Assembly (NCBI GenBank): GCA_017630115.1
Contig: JAGBVY010000086.1
Coordinates: 1 to 5,570, forward strand
DNA: 5,570 nt
Origin: Tidjanibacter sp.
Lineage (GTDB): Bacteria > Bacteroidota > Bacteroidia > Bacteroidales > Rikenellaceae
Reading direction: 5' to 3'
Shown: piece after piece, positions 1 through 5,555 of the stretch
Numbering within the stretch: position 1 is the stretch's first letter
Layout: every line of letters begins with the position of its first letter
Translations under genes and position numbers: made by a program
The notes under the pieces: model-generated
What the model saw: only the letters and a program-made list of their open reading frames with translations
Databases searched by the model: none
What the model was told of the DNA's origin: nothing

Positions 1-188
1 AACGCTGTGGCTGCACTTTGAGCCTTAGCCAACTCGGCTTGCGCCTGGCGGTAGTGACCCAAAGAGTAGAGTTCGGAGGCTCGTCCGAGGTAGTCGTTTG
101 CATTATATACTTGCGCCCACACGTCTGTCGTCGAACCAATCATCAACGCCATACTCAGGGCCACAAAAACGATTTTTCGTTGTAACAT
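1..188 (-). CDS. Secreted TPR-like protein, N-terminal fragment (runs off window)
   Basis: An ATG at 188-186 opens a frame with no stop down to the window edge, giving 62 codons. Residues 1-25 look like a signal peptide: a basic start (MLQRK), a hydrophobic core (IVFVALSMALMIG), then DVWA before QVYN, a plausible signal peptidase I site. The mature part (NANDYLGRASELYSLGHYRQ, then AQAELAKAQ) has the spacing of a tetratricopeptide helix pair: an A/G-rich first helix, a GHYRQA turn and a second helix. I infer an exported periplasmic or envelope protein with TPR repeats, which usually mediate protein contacts. The specific protein cannot be named from this piece. Composite repeat DNA begins 29 bp upstream of the ATG and no Bacteroidetes-type promoter (TTTG...TAnnTTTG) was seen. 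The reading frame is clear; function is unassigned. Confidence 0.75.
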   Translation of the reverse strand, partial: MLQRKIVFVALSMALMIGSTTDVWAQVYNANDYLGRASELYSLGHYRQAQAELAKAQSAATA

Positions 189-197
189 ATCTGTTTG

Positions 198-210
198 AGT
201 TATCAGTTAT
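198..210 (+). repeat. Fragment of the GTTATCA heptamer family
   Basis: The 13 bp AGTTATCAGTTAT recur exactly at 1691-1703, where they open a longer heptamer array. Here there is one full GTTATCA unit plus part of a second, 10 bp upstream of the partial TPR gene. It looks like a short or decayed copy of the same repeat. Confidence 0.6.
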
Positions 211-216
211 TTCTTT

Positions 217-332
217 GTCTAACGTCTAATGTCTAACGTCTAACGACCTAAGTCGAAAGACGACTACTGCCGACCGACCTGAGTCATTAAGGGCCTTAGG
301 GGCCTTAGGGGCTTTAACGACCTAAGTCGAAA
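217..332 (+). repeat. Composite intergenic repeat module, copy 1
   Basis: Sub-arrays appear in this order on the plus strand. Four heptamers GTCTAAC/GTCTAAT fill 217-244. A linker GACCTAAGTCG is at 245-255. A short GAC-rich heptamer stretch (GACTACT, GCCGACC) is at 262-275. A second linker, GACCTGAGTC, is at 276-285. Units of 9 bp (CATTAAGGG, CCTTAGGGG twice, then CTTTAACGA) fill 285-320. The block ends with a second exact copy of TAACGACCTAAGTCGAAA (241-258 and 315-332). The same order recurs at 3743-3857 and, inverted and degraded, at 5490-5555. Stops and the repeat structure argue against coding. Role unknown. Confidence 0.85.
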
Positions 333-617
333 ACGCCTACCGACGACTGGTCTGAGCCACAACAGACCTCTCCCGGCCTTCGGCCACCCTCCCCTGACTC
401 AGGGGAGGAGCGGTTGTGGGGCGAAACCCCGCGAGGGGGGTCAAGGGATTTTCGTGCCAATCCGAGCGAGCAAACCGCCACCCCAACTAATCCCAGCGCG
501 GGGGTTTTGTCGAGGGATTTTTGTGCCAAGCTAAGGAGGGAGTCCGCAGCTTACTTAGGTAAGTGAGGAACTCACTCTCTGACGCTTGGTGCAAAAAGCA
601 CCGACAAGGCACCCTCG
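333..617. repeat. Gene-free structured repeat region with hairpins and a direct repeat
   Basis: No credible gene is present. CCACAAC (357-363) and GTTGTGG (413-419) form a perfect 7-bp inverted repeat. It encloses GGCC-TTC-GGCC (375-385) and a near-perfect 21-nt palindrome (388-408) with CCTCCCCTG paired to CAGGGGAGG. Adjacent are GGGG-CGAAA-CCCC (418-430) and the alternative CCCC-GCGA-GGGG (427-438). TCAAGGGATTTTCGTGCCAA (441-460) recurs at 510-529 with 18 of 20 matches, each preceded by a GC-rich block. Further hairpins are CTTAC-TTAG-GTAAG (550-563), AGTGAG-GAA-CTCACT (562-576) and GGTGC-AAAAA-GCACC (588-602). It looks like a palindromic intergenic element, partly duplicated. The part nearest 618 may also end transcription of the BT_3928-type gene, but no classical stem plus U-tract was found. 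Confidence 0.7.
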
Positions 618-1679
618 CTATGGGAGGGTTGCTTTGTGCACTATCACCCCACCCCTCAACGTCACCACGCCCACAGGCGCACGCAACAAAGCACGCAGAG
701 CTACCGCATCCATATTGCAAAACTCCATAGCAGGGAAGAGTTTGTCGGCCTCGCGCAGTGGCGACGAGGTTACAAGCCACACCCTCTCCTCGTGGTCGAT
801 GAACTCCTGTATGAGCCCACGCAAGCGGGTGAGCTGTCGGAGGCTGAGTCTATCGAGTCTCTCAACACACACCAAGCGACAACGGGGCGCACTGAGCACC
901 TGCAACGTCAAATCGTGGGGGCCAACATAGAGCGCAAAGTCGGTGGCCTTGACCCTAACTTTCTCCTCGGGGCTCTCCAACTTAACAAACTCCCACTGGC
1001 TCTCGTCCCACCACGTTGGGTCCTCTACGCCAAAGCGATGCTCCTCGCCAGTGGCCACATTGCGGCACACCACCGTGCTCTCTTCCTTAGCAGCGAGCAT
1101 CTCCTTCTCGATGGCATCTACCATATTGACACCCACGCCAAAGGGAAACTTCTCCACCACGGGCAGAGCCACAAGGCTATAAATTGTAAATCCTATGGCG
1201 GCCACGCCCACCAGAGCGCACACCACCTCGCGCCATACTCCTCTGCGCCCCTTGGGGCTACAATAGAGCGCCACCGAAAGCAGCGTGAGGACCACATTCT
1301 TGCCAAAGCTGGCCCAGTTGCTCATTGGTAGCACATCGCCAAAGCAGCCACATTCGGCCACAGGATTGGCAATGGCACTCCATAGGGTCAGCAGCAGGTA
1401 GAAGATGTTGAACAGAAGCACCACCACAGCCGTCAGGCGTGGCAGCGCTCCCAGCAGCAGGGCACAGCCCATAAACATCTCTGCACCTATAAGCACCACC
1501 GCAGGCACACTCCCCAGGGCGGCCATCCAGTCGATACCCATAGCCGCATAGTACTCATCCATTTTGAGCACCATTCCATAGGGGTCTATCATCTTCACCG
1601 CCGCCGAGAACACAAACACAATTCCCACAACCCAACGGGCCACATCGGCAATATATTTCAGTTTACTATTCAAAACCAC
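618..1679 (-). CDS. BT_3928-family membrane protein (MauE/DoxX-like domain plus thioredoxin-like C-terminus)
   Basis: A 353-residue protein. The N-terminal half is a four- to five-helix membrane domain (about residues 13-30, 52-76, 79-101, 127-140 and 151-173) of the MauE/DoxX type. It has the opening pattern VVGIVFVFSAAVKMIDPYG and a CGCFG motif (Cys110, Cys112) after the third helix. The C-terminal part (about 190-353) is soluble and resembles the degenerate thioredoxin-like domain of the Bacteroidales BT_3928 family: VLSAPRCRLVCV, then LVTSSPLREA, then a LLRAPVGVVTLRGGVIVHK segment that fits the cis-proline strand. No CxxC is visible in that domain, so disulfide chemistry is unproven. The C-terminus seems to stop shortly after this strand, earlier than I expect for the family. 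The start is GTG at 1679; an in-frame TAA lies three codons upstream and TTG at 1673 is an alternative. It lies 48 bp after tmk, so co-transcription is possible. Confidence 0.8.
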   Translation of the reverse strand: MVLNSKLKYIADVARWVVGIVFVFSAAVKMIDPYGMVLKMDEYYAAMGIDWMAALGSVPAVVLIGAEMFMGCALLLGALPRLTAVVVLLFNIFYLLLTLWSAIANPVAECGCFGDVLPMSNWASFGKNVVLTLLSVALYCSPKGRRGVWREVVCALVGVAAIGFTIYSLVALPVVEKFPFGVGVNMVDAIEKEMLAAKEESTVVCRNVATGEEHRFGVEDPTWWDESQWEFVKLESPEEKVRVKATDFALYVGPHDLTLQVLSAPRCRLVCVERLDRLSLRQLTRLRGLIQEFIDHEERVWLVTSSPLREADKLFPAMEFCNMDAVALRALLRAPVGVVTLRGGVIVHKATLP

Positions 1680-1691
1680 CTTTGATTAAAA

Positions 1692-1719
1692 GTTATCAGT
1701 TATCAGTTGTCAGTTGCGG
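1692..1719 (+). repeat. GTTATCA heptamer array
   Basis: Units GTTATCA (1692), GTTATCA (1699), GTTGTCA (1706) and a decayed GTTGCGG (1713) follow at exact 7-bp spacing. They fill most of the 48-bp gap between tmk and the BT_3928-type gene. CAGTTGTCAGTT (1704-1715) recurs exactly at 5420-5431 upstream of sufC, linking the two arrays. Confidence 0.8.
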
Positions 1720-1727
1720 TGGGGGTG

Positions 1728-2408
1728 TTAGAGCAGAGGCCTAACCCACTCGGCCACACGCTCAAATATAACCTCAGGTGAGGCCATAGCGCCCTCGGCG
1801 GTGGAGCAATCGACCACCTTCAAGTCGCCACCCTCGGCTGCGGCGGCCTCCAAATAGACCTCGCGCACCCTGCGCTGCAAGTCGAGCGACTTCTCGTGTA
1901 TGTCCTGAGCGCCACCCAAATAGCTGCGGTCGTCGCCCTCACGCTGGGCCGTAAGCTTGGCCTCAGTAAATCCAAATGGGACATCCAAGAAGAGCGACAA
2001 AGTTGGTCGAGGTATGGCAAACTGCTCATACTCGGTCGAAAGAATCCACTCTCGAAGCTCCTTCCGGGCCTCGGCACTGACAACCTTAGCACACTGGTAG
2101 CCGATGTTGGAATAGACATACCTATCGACAATCACACACTTACCCTCGGCAAGCCACCCCCTAATCTGGGCGGCAGCGTCGGCCCTATCGCCCGCATAGA
2201 GCAGAGCAACAAGGTAGGGATTGACCTGCTCAACCGAACCAAACTCACCCCTGAGGAAACGTGCAATCATATCGCCATAGACGGGAGCATCGAACCTTGG
2301 GAAGTGGAGATACTCACACTCACGACCCGTGGCCTCGACCATCTGGCGAAGAAGTTTCACTTGGGTGGACTTACCGGCTCCATCCAAACCTTCAAGCACT
2401 ATAAACAT
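1728..2408 (-). CDS. tmk: Thymidylate kinase (dTMP kinase)
   Basis: A cytosolic enzyme that phosphorylates dTMP to dTDP with ATP, an essential step towards dTTP. The 226-residue product carries the family motifs in order. The P-loop is GLDGAGKST (7-15). FPRFD is at 36-40, and YAGDRAD at 71-77 holds the Arg that contacts dTMP. DRYVYSN is at 95-101. A lid region follows (about 152-172) with Arg156 and Arg161. The P-loop has Gly rather than Arg after the Asp, with basic residues in the lid instead, as in the bacterial (E. coli-like) class. Length is slightly above the usual 205-215, mostly from an Ala/Glu-rich stretch near 185-210. The ATG at 2408 begins directly with MFIVLEG, so the start is secure. 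The gene follows sufS after a 106-bp spacer with a hairpin and may be its own transcription unit. Confidence 0.95.
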   Translation of the reverse strand: MFIVLEGLDGAGKSTQVKLLRQMVEATGRECEYLHFPRFDAPVYGDMIARFLRGEFGSVEQVNPYLVALLYAGDRADAAAQIRGWLAEGKCVIVDRYVYSNIGYQCAKVVSAEARKELREWILSTEYEQFAIPRPTLSLFLDVPFGFTEAKLTAQREGDDRSYLGGAQDIHEKSLDLQRRVREVYLEAAAAEGGDLKVVDCSTAEGAMASPEVIFERVAEWVRPLL

Positions 2409-2424
2409 AATTATTTCAAATTAA

Positions 2425-2516
2425 AAATTGAAAATTGAAAATTTTGGAAACCACATTAACTCTGCGCCATTAAGGCGCACCATAATTATCCTTTTCCAAC
2501 TTTCAATTATCAATTT
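2425..2516. repeat. AAATTGA heptamer arrays forming an inverted repeat
   Basis: The left arm 2425-2441 carries two AAATTGA heptamers. The right arm 2500-2516 carries the reverse complement. The 17-bp arms match at 15 positions and enclose 58 bp. The right arm overlaps the sufS stop codon (TAA at 2517-2515). In RNA the arms could pair into a long AU-rich stem around the GC-rich hairpin at 2463-2479. Together these fill most of the sufS-tmk gap. Confidence 0.65.
2463..2479 (-). terminator. Hairpin after sufS, possible terminator
   Basis: TGCGCC and GGCGCA form a perfect 6-bp GC-rich stem around a 5-nt ATTAA loop, 36 nt past the sufS stop in the direction of transcription. There is no clear U-tract after it, so this is only a possible terminator or processing/stability hairpin. 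Confidence 0.35.
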
Positions 2517-3732
2517 ATTTTAACATTCTAACAGCTTTTCGTACTCCTGCCACCAACGCATCCACCTCCTCGAAGGTGTTGTACAAAGCAAACGAGGCAC
2601 GAGCCATACCCTGCACCCCATAGTGAGCCATAACAGGGTCGGCACAGTGAGCACCCGTACGGATAGCCACACCGCTACGGTCCAACACAGAGCCGAGGTC
2701 GAAGTTGTGCACACCCTCAACATTGAAGCTCACAATGCTACATTTATCGGCCGTAGTGCCATATATCCTTAGCCCCTCAATCTTGCTCAGCTCCTCGGTG
2801 GCGTAGTCCAAGAGAGCCTTCTCGTGGGCCAACACCTCGGCCCTATCCAGCTCACGGAGAAACCTTATTGCCTCAGCCAAGCCTATGGCGTCGATGTAGT
2901 TGGCCGTACCTGCCTCAAACTTCAAGGGCACGTCGGCATAGGTCGTATGGTCGAAAGTAACTTTCTTGACCATATCGCCACCGCCCAAAAATGGGGGCAT
3001 AGCCTCCAAGAGGTGGCGTTTGCCATAGAGCACACCCACACCGTTGGGGCCATAGAGTTTGTGGCTCGAAAATGCGTAGAAGTCGCAATCCAACTCCCTA
3101 ACATTCACCTCGCTATGGACAAATCCTTGGCAGCCGTCCACAACAACCACTGCGCCCACAGCGTGGGCCTTAGCTACCACCGCCGAGAGGTTGGGCATTG
3201 TGCCCAGCGTGTTGCTGGCCTGAGTTATGGCCACAACCTTAGTGCGCTCGTCGAGCAACTCATCGAGCAACTCCAATCTGAGAGCACCCTCGTCGTCGAA
3301 AGGCAGCACCCTCAGCGAGGCACCCTTACGCTGGCAGGCCATCTGCCAAGGGACAATGTTGGAGTGGTGTTCCATCTCGCTCACCACAACATTGTCGCCC
3401 TCGCCGAGAAACCTCTCCGAGAAGCTATAAGCCACCGTATTGATGGCAGCCGTAGCTCCTGCCGTAAAAATGACCTCGCCCGCATCGGGTGTACCCAGAG
3501 CCTCGGCCACAACCGCGCGTGCCTCCTCATAGAGCATAGTGCATCGCTCCGAGAGATAGTGTACACCTCGGTGGATGTTGGCATTCTCGCTGCGGTAGAG
3601 CTCCGCCACACGCTCAATAACTCGGCGTGGCTTCTGGGCCGTAGCACCATTGTCCAAATAGACCAATGGTTTGCCATAGACCCTCTGCTCCAATATGGGG
3701 AACTCGGCTCGTATCTTTTCTACTTCATACAT
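2515..3732 (-). CDS. sufS: Cysteine desulfurase SufS (group II)
   Basis: A PLP enzyme that converts cysteine to alanine and holds the sulfur as a persulfide for Fe-S cluster assembly. The 405-residue length is normal for SufS. Recognisable parts are the N-terminal YLDNGATAQKP (25-35), the EHHSNIVPW segment (121-129) around the PLP-stacking His, and the cofactor-binding DGCQGFVH (199-206, Cys where most relatives have Ala). The PLP Schiff-base lysine is Lys225 in SSHKLYGPNG. The catalytic Cys363 sits in RTGAHCADP, which marks group II (SufS/CsdA) rather than IscS/NifS. The C-terminal RASFALYNTFEEVD is typical. The start is ATG at 3732; the preceding repeat gives no better one. The gene follows sufD after 201 bp of repeats. 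No sulfur acceptor gene (sufE/sufU) is seen here. The TAA stop falls inside an AAATTGA-type repeat. Confidence 0.95.
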   Translation of the reverse strand: MYEVEKIRAEFPILEQRVYGKPLVYLDNGATAQKPRRVIERVAELYRSENANIHRGVHYLSERCTMLYEEARAVVAEALGTPDAGEVIFTAGATAAINTVAYSFSERFLGEGDNVVVSEMEHHSNIVPWQMACQRKGASLRVLPFDDEGALRLELLDELLDERTKVVAITQASNTLGTMPNLSAVVAKAHAVGAVVVVDGCQGFVHSEVNVRELDCDFYAFSSHKLYGPNGVGVLYGKRHLLEAMPPFLGGGDMVKKVTFDHTTYADVPLKFEAGTANYIDAIGLAEAIRFLRELDRAEVLAHEKALLDYATEELSKIEGLRIYGTTADKCSIVSFNVEGVHNFDLGSVLDRSGVAIRTGAHCADPVMAHYGVQGMARASFALYNTFEEVDALVAGVRKAVRMLK

Positions 3733-3742
3733 ATACTACTTT

Positions 3743-3857
3743 GTCTAACGTCTAACGTCTAATGTCCTAAGTCAATGACTACCGACAACCGACGACCGAC
3801 CTAAGTCCTTAAAGGCTTTAAGGGCTTTAAGGGCCTTAGGGGCTTTAAGGGCCTATT
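3743..3857 (+). repeat. Composite intergenic repeat module, copy 2
   Basis: This has the same order and orientation as copy 1. Three heptamers GTCTAAC/GTCTAAC/GTCTAAT fill 3743-3763. Linker GTCCTAAGTC is at 3764-3773. Three GACNACC heptamers (GACTACC, GACAACC, GACGACC) are at 3777-3797. Linker GACCTAAGTC is at 3798-3807. A 9-bp array of CTTTAAGGG/CCTTAGGGG type runs from 3808 to about 3854. It begins 11 bp upstream of the sufS ATG and separates sufS from sufD. It is the cleanest of the three copies. Function unknown. Confidence 0.88.
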
Positions 3858-3911
3858 CCTTAAACTCCTTAAACTCCTTAAACTCCCTAAACTCCCTAAT
3901 AATTTTCAATT
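3858..3911 (+). repeat. CCTTAAACT 9-bp tandem array and adjoining AATTGAAA-type motif
   Basis: Three exact CCTTAAACT units (3858, 3867, 3876) are followed by CCCTAAACT (3885) and a partial CCCTAAT (3894), all at a 9-bp period. Next comes AATAATTTTCAATT (3898-3911), identical to 4618-4631 in the sufC-sufD gap. The 22 bp from 3912 to the sufD stop show nothing further. Confidence 0.85.
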
Positions 3912-3933
3912 TCCTTACGCTCCACTACCGAGG

Positions 3934-4614
3934 CTAATTTCTGAGTTTCTCCTCAAACTCCGCCCTTAGAGCCTCGTCGTCAATATGGGCCACAATCTCG
4001 CCCACAAAACCGCTGAGCGAAAGGCGGCGTGCATCCTCCTCCGAGAGTCCTCGTTGGCGCATATAGTATATCTGCTCCTCGTTCATCTGACCCACCGTAG
4101 CACCGTGCGAACACTTCACATCGTCGGCGTAAATCTCCAACTGGGGCTGGGTCTGTATGCGAGCCTCGGGCGAGAGCAACAGGTTGCGACTCTGCTGGTA
4201 GGCCTCGGTCTTCTGTGCGTCGGGGGCCACATAGACCAATCCGTCGTAGAGGCCATAGCCACGCTCGGAGGCCACACCCCTAACCTGCTGGTTGCTACGG
4301 CAGTGGGGGGCATTGTGGCGCAGGGCCGTACGCACCCTGACGCTACCGCTCTCGCGGGCCATCATAACGCCATAGAGCTCCACCTCGGCCTCGGGGCCTT
4401 CGAGCAGAATGTTGTAGTCATACTCCAACTCCGCCTCCGACACCGCAGCAAAGACAATCTTAGCGTGGGCACCTGCCGCAAGAGTGACACACACCTTGTG
4501 CGTACCCTCGGAGCAGAGTTGGTAGAGTTCCAAACTCTGGCCGGCAGCCACCTCGTAGCTACCGCCGCAAGAGCCACACTCTTCTCTGAGTATTATTGTT
4601 CTATCGACTGACAT
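3934..4614 (-). CDS. sufD: Short SufD, Fe-S cluster scaffold subunit lacking the N-terminal half
   Basis: Partner of SufB and SufC in the cytosolic SufBC2D scaffold, which assembles Fe-S clusters. The 226-residue product matches the SufB/SufD core. Beta-helix-like repeats occupy about 20-160. Conserved segments are HNAPHCRSNQQVRG (100-113) and TQPQLEIYADDVKCSHGATV (155-174), with His170 in the position of the functional His of E. coli SufD. A helical tail GLSEEDARRLSLSGFVGEIV (189-208) binds SufC in the family. Usual SufD proteins are about 420-450 residues; here the N-terminal domain is absent. An in-frame TGA lies just upstream (4635-4633), so no hidden extension exists. I chose ATG at 4614; TTG at 4629 lies inside a tandem repeat and is less likely. 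A CxxC (Cys13, Cys16) sits near the start. The family is sure; full function is not. Confidence 0.88.
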   Translation of the reverse strand: MSVDRTIILREECGSCGGSYEVAAGQSLELYQLCSEGTHKVCVTLAAGAHAKIVFAAVSEAELEYDYNILLEGPEAEVELYGVMMARESGSVRVRTALRHNAPHCRSNQQVRGVASERGYGLYDGLVYVAPDAQKTEAYQQSRNLLLSPEARIQTQPQLEIYADDVKCSHGATVGQMNEEQIYYMRQRGLSEEDARRLSLSGFVGEIVAHIDDEALRAEFEEKLRN

Positions 4615-4650
4615 AGGAATAATTTTCAATTCTCAATTTTCAATTTTCAA
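4615..4650 (-). repeat. TTGAAAA heptamer array between sufC and sufD
   Basis: Read on the minus strand, TTGAAAA, TTGAAAA, TTGAGAA and TTGAAAA start immediately after the sufC stop (4650 down to 4623), then eight bases lead to the sufD ATG. The array makes up nearly the whole spacer and supplies an A-rich leader in front of sufD instead of a Shine-Dalgarno sequence. It is the same word family as AAATTGA at 2425-2438. Confidence 0.85.
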
Positions 4651-5403
4651 CTACTCTTTATAGTCGCCGATGAGCCAGTCGTAGCCCTCTTTCTCCAATT
4701 TCAGAGCCAGCTCCTTGCCACCTGAGTAGATTATGCGACCCTTATAGAGAACGTGCACAAAGTCGGGCACGATGTAGTCCAAGAGGCGCTGATAGTGGGT
4801 AATCAGAACTGTGGCGTTGTTCTCCGAGCGCAGACGATTGACACCTGTGGCCACAATCCTCAGCGCGTCGATATCCAAACCGCTGTCGGTCTCGTCGAGC
4901 AGAGCCAACCTTGGCTCCAACATAGCCATCTGGAAAATCTCGTTTTTCTTCTTCTCGCCACCCGAGAAGCCTTCGTTCACTGCACGATTCATCAGCTTGC
5001 TATCGAGTTCCACTACGGCGGCCTTCTCCCTCATATATTTGAGCATCTGGCCCGCCGAGAGAGGCTCTAAGCCCTGAGCCTTGCGACGCTCGGCTACGGC
5101 AATCTTCATAAAGTTGGCCATACTCACGCCGGGAATCTCTACGGGATACTGGAATCCGAGGAACAAACCCTCACGAGCTCTCTCCTCAATACTCATTGAC
5201 AAGAGATCCTTGCCGTCGTACTCAACCTCGCCCTCGGTAACCTCAAACTTCTCGTTGCCGGCCAACACCGAGGCGAAAGTACTCTTGCCCGAACCATTGG
5301 GACCCATAATGGCGTGCACCTCGCCCGCCTTGACCTCGAAGTCTATGCCACGAAGTATCTCCTTGCCATCTACCGATGCGTGTAAATTTTTTACTTTTAA
5401 CAT
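4651..5403 (-). CDS. sufC: SufC, Fe-S cluster assembly ATPase
   Basis: A cytosolic ABC-type ATPase that drives the SufBC2D scaffold during Fe-S cluster assembly; it is not a transporter. The 250-residue length is normal. The Walker A is GPNGSGKST (34-42). The Q-loop is Gln85 in FLGFQYPVEIPG, a SufC hallmark. The ABC signature is FSGGEKKKNE (146-155), with the KKKNE extension specific to SufC. Walker B is LALLDE (166-171), then the D-loop SGLD (174-177) and switch His203 in LITHYQRLL. The ATG at 5403 starts MLKVKNLHA as expected and has an A-rich leader (AAAAAAAGAT) before it. sufD follows after 36 bp, so the two are surely co-transcribed. sufB, usually directly upstream, is not within the next 167 bp. 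Confidence 0.97.
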   Translation of the reverse strand: MLKVKNLHASVDGKEILRGIDFEVKAGEVHAIMGPNGSGKSTFASVLAGNEKFEVTEGEVEYDGKDLLSMSIEERAREGLFLGFQYPVEIPGVSMANFMKIAVAERRKAQGLEPLSAGQMLKYMREKAAVVELDSKLMNRAVNEGFSGGEKKKNEIFQMAMLEPRLALLDETDSGLDIDALRIVATGVNRLRSENNATVLITHYQRLLDYIVPDFVHVLYKGRIIYSGGKELALKLEKEGYDWLIGDYKE

Positions 5404-5408
5404 ATCTT

Positions 5409-5450
5409 TTTTTAGTTTTCAGTTGTCAGTTTTTAGTTTTCAGTTTTTGC
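5409..5450 (+). repeat. TTTTCAG-type heptamer array upstream of sufC
   Basis: Units TTTTTAG (5409), TTTTCAG (5416), TTGTCAG (5423), TTTTTAG (5430), TTTTCAG (5437) and partial TTTTTGC (5444) keep a strict 7-bp step. On the sense strand this is an A-rich 5' leader for sufC. It shares CAGTTGTCAGTT with the array at 1704-1715. Confidence 0.82.
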
Positions 5451-5489
5451 TGTTAGCTATTTAGGGTTGGGCCTATATGCCCTATAATA

Positions 5490-5555
5490 CCTTAAAGCCC
5501 CTAATGCCTCAGGTCGGTGTTAGTATTTTCAGCCTTAGGTCGTTAGACGTTAGAC
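5490..5555 (-). repeat. Composite intergenic repeat module, copy 3 (inverted, degraded)
   Basis: Read on the minus strand: two GTCTAAC heptamers (5555-5542), GACCTAAGGC (5541-5532), a diverged 16-bp middle, GACCTGAGGC (5515-5506), then ATTAGGGGCTTTAAGG (5505-5490). This is the order of copies 1 and 2 with the GACNACC array replaced or decayed. The first 22 bases are identical to 231-252. The short hairpin AGCC-AAA-GGCT (5560-5570) abuts the window edge. No gene is seen in 5404-5570. Confidence 0.75.

Noticed and set aside
217..320. CRISPR array
   Set aside because: The repeats are 7-9 bp and directly abutting, with no unique spacers and no cas genes in the window.
588..602. Rho-independent terminator GGTGC-AAAAA-GCACC after the BT_3928-type gene
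   Set aside because: Only a 5-bp stem, and on the sense strand the T-run is in the loop rather than after the stem.
314..780. Minus-strand small frames in the structured region (314-529 and 487-780)
   Set aside because: Their translations come from the hairpins and direct repeat, and the second overlaps the end of the BT_3928-type gene in another frame. Low-complexity peptides without family resemblance.
636..1331. Plus-strand open frame (231 codons) opposite the BT_3928-type gene
   Set aside because: His/Ser/Arg-rich translation with no domain, mirroring the sense gene.
2409..2450. Bacteroidetes -7 element TTAATTTG upstream of tmk
   Set aside because: One mismatch to TAnnTTTG, no convincing -33 partner, and so close to the ATG that the transcript would be nearly leaderless.
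2480..2514. Sigma-70-like promoter for tmk (TTGATA, 17 bp, GATAAT on the minus strand)
   Set aside because: Bacteroidota housekeeping promoters use a TTTG / TAnnTTTG pattern instead, and the -35-like part is simply repeat sequence.
2824..3762. Long plus-strand open frame (312 codons) opposite sufS
   Set aside because: It is antisense to a clear SufS with all catalytic motifs; the translation is rich in His/Ser/Leu and has no recognisable domain. Open antisense frames are common opposite GC-rich genes.
3985..4611. Plus-strand open frame (208 codons) opposite sufD
   Set aside because: Antisense shadow of sufD without motifs or a plausible start context.
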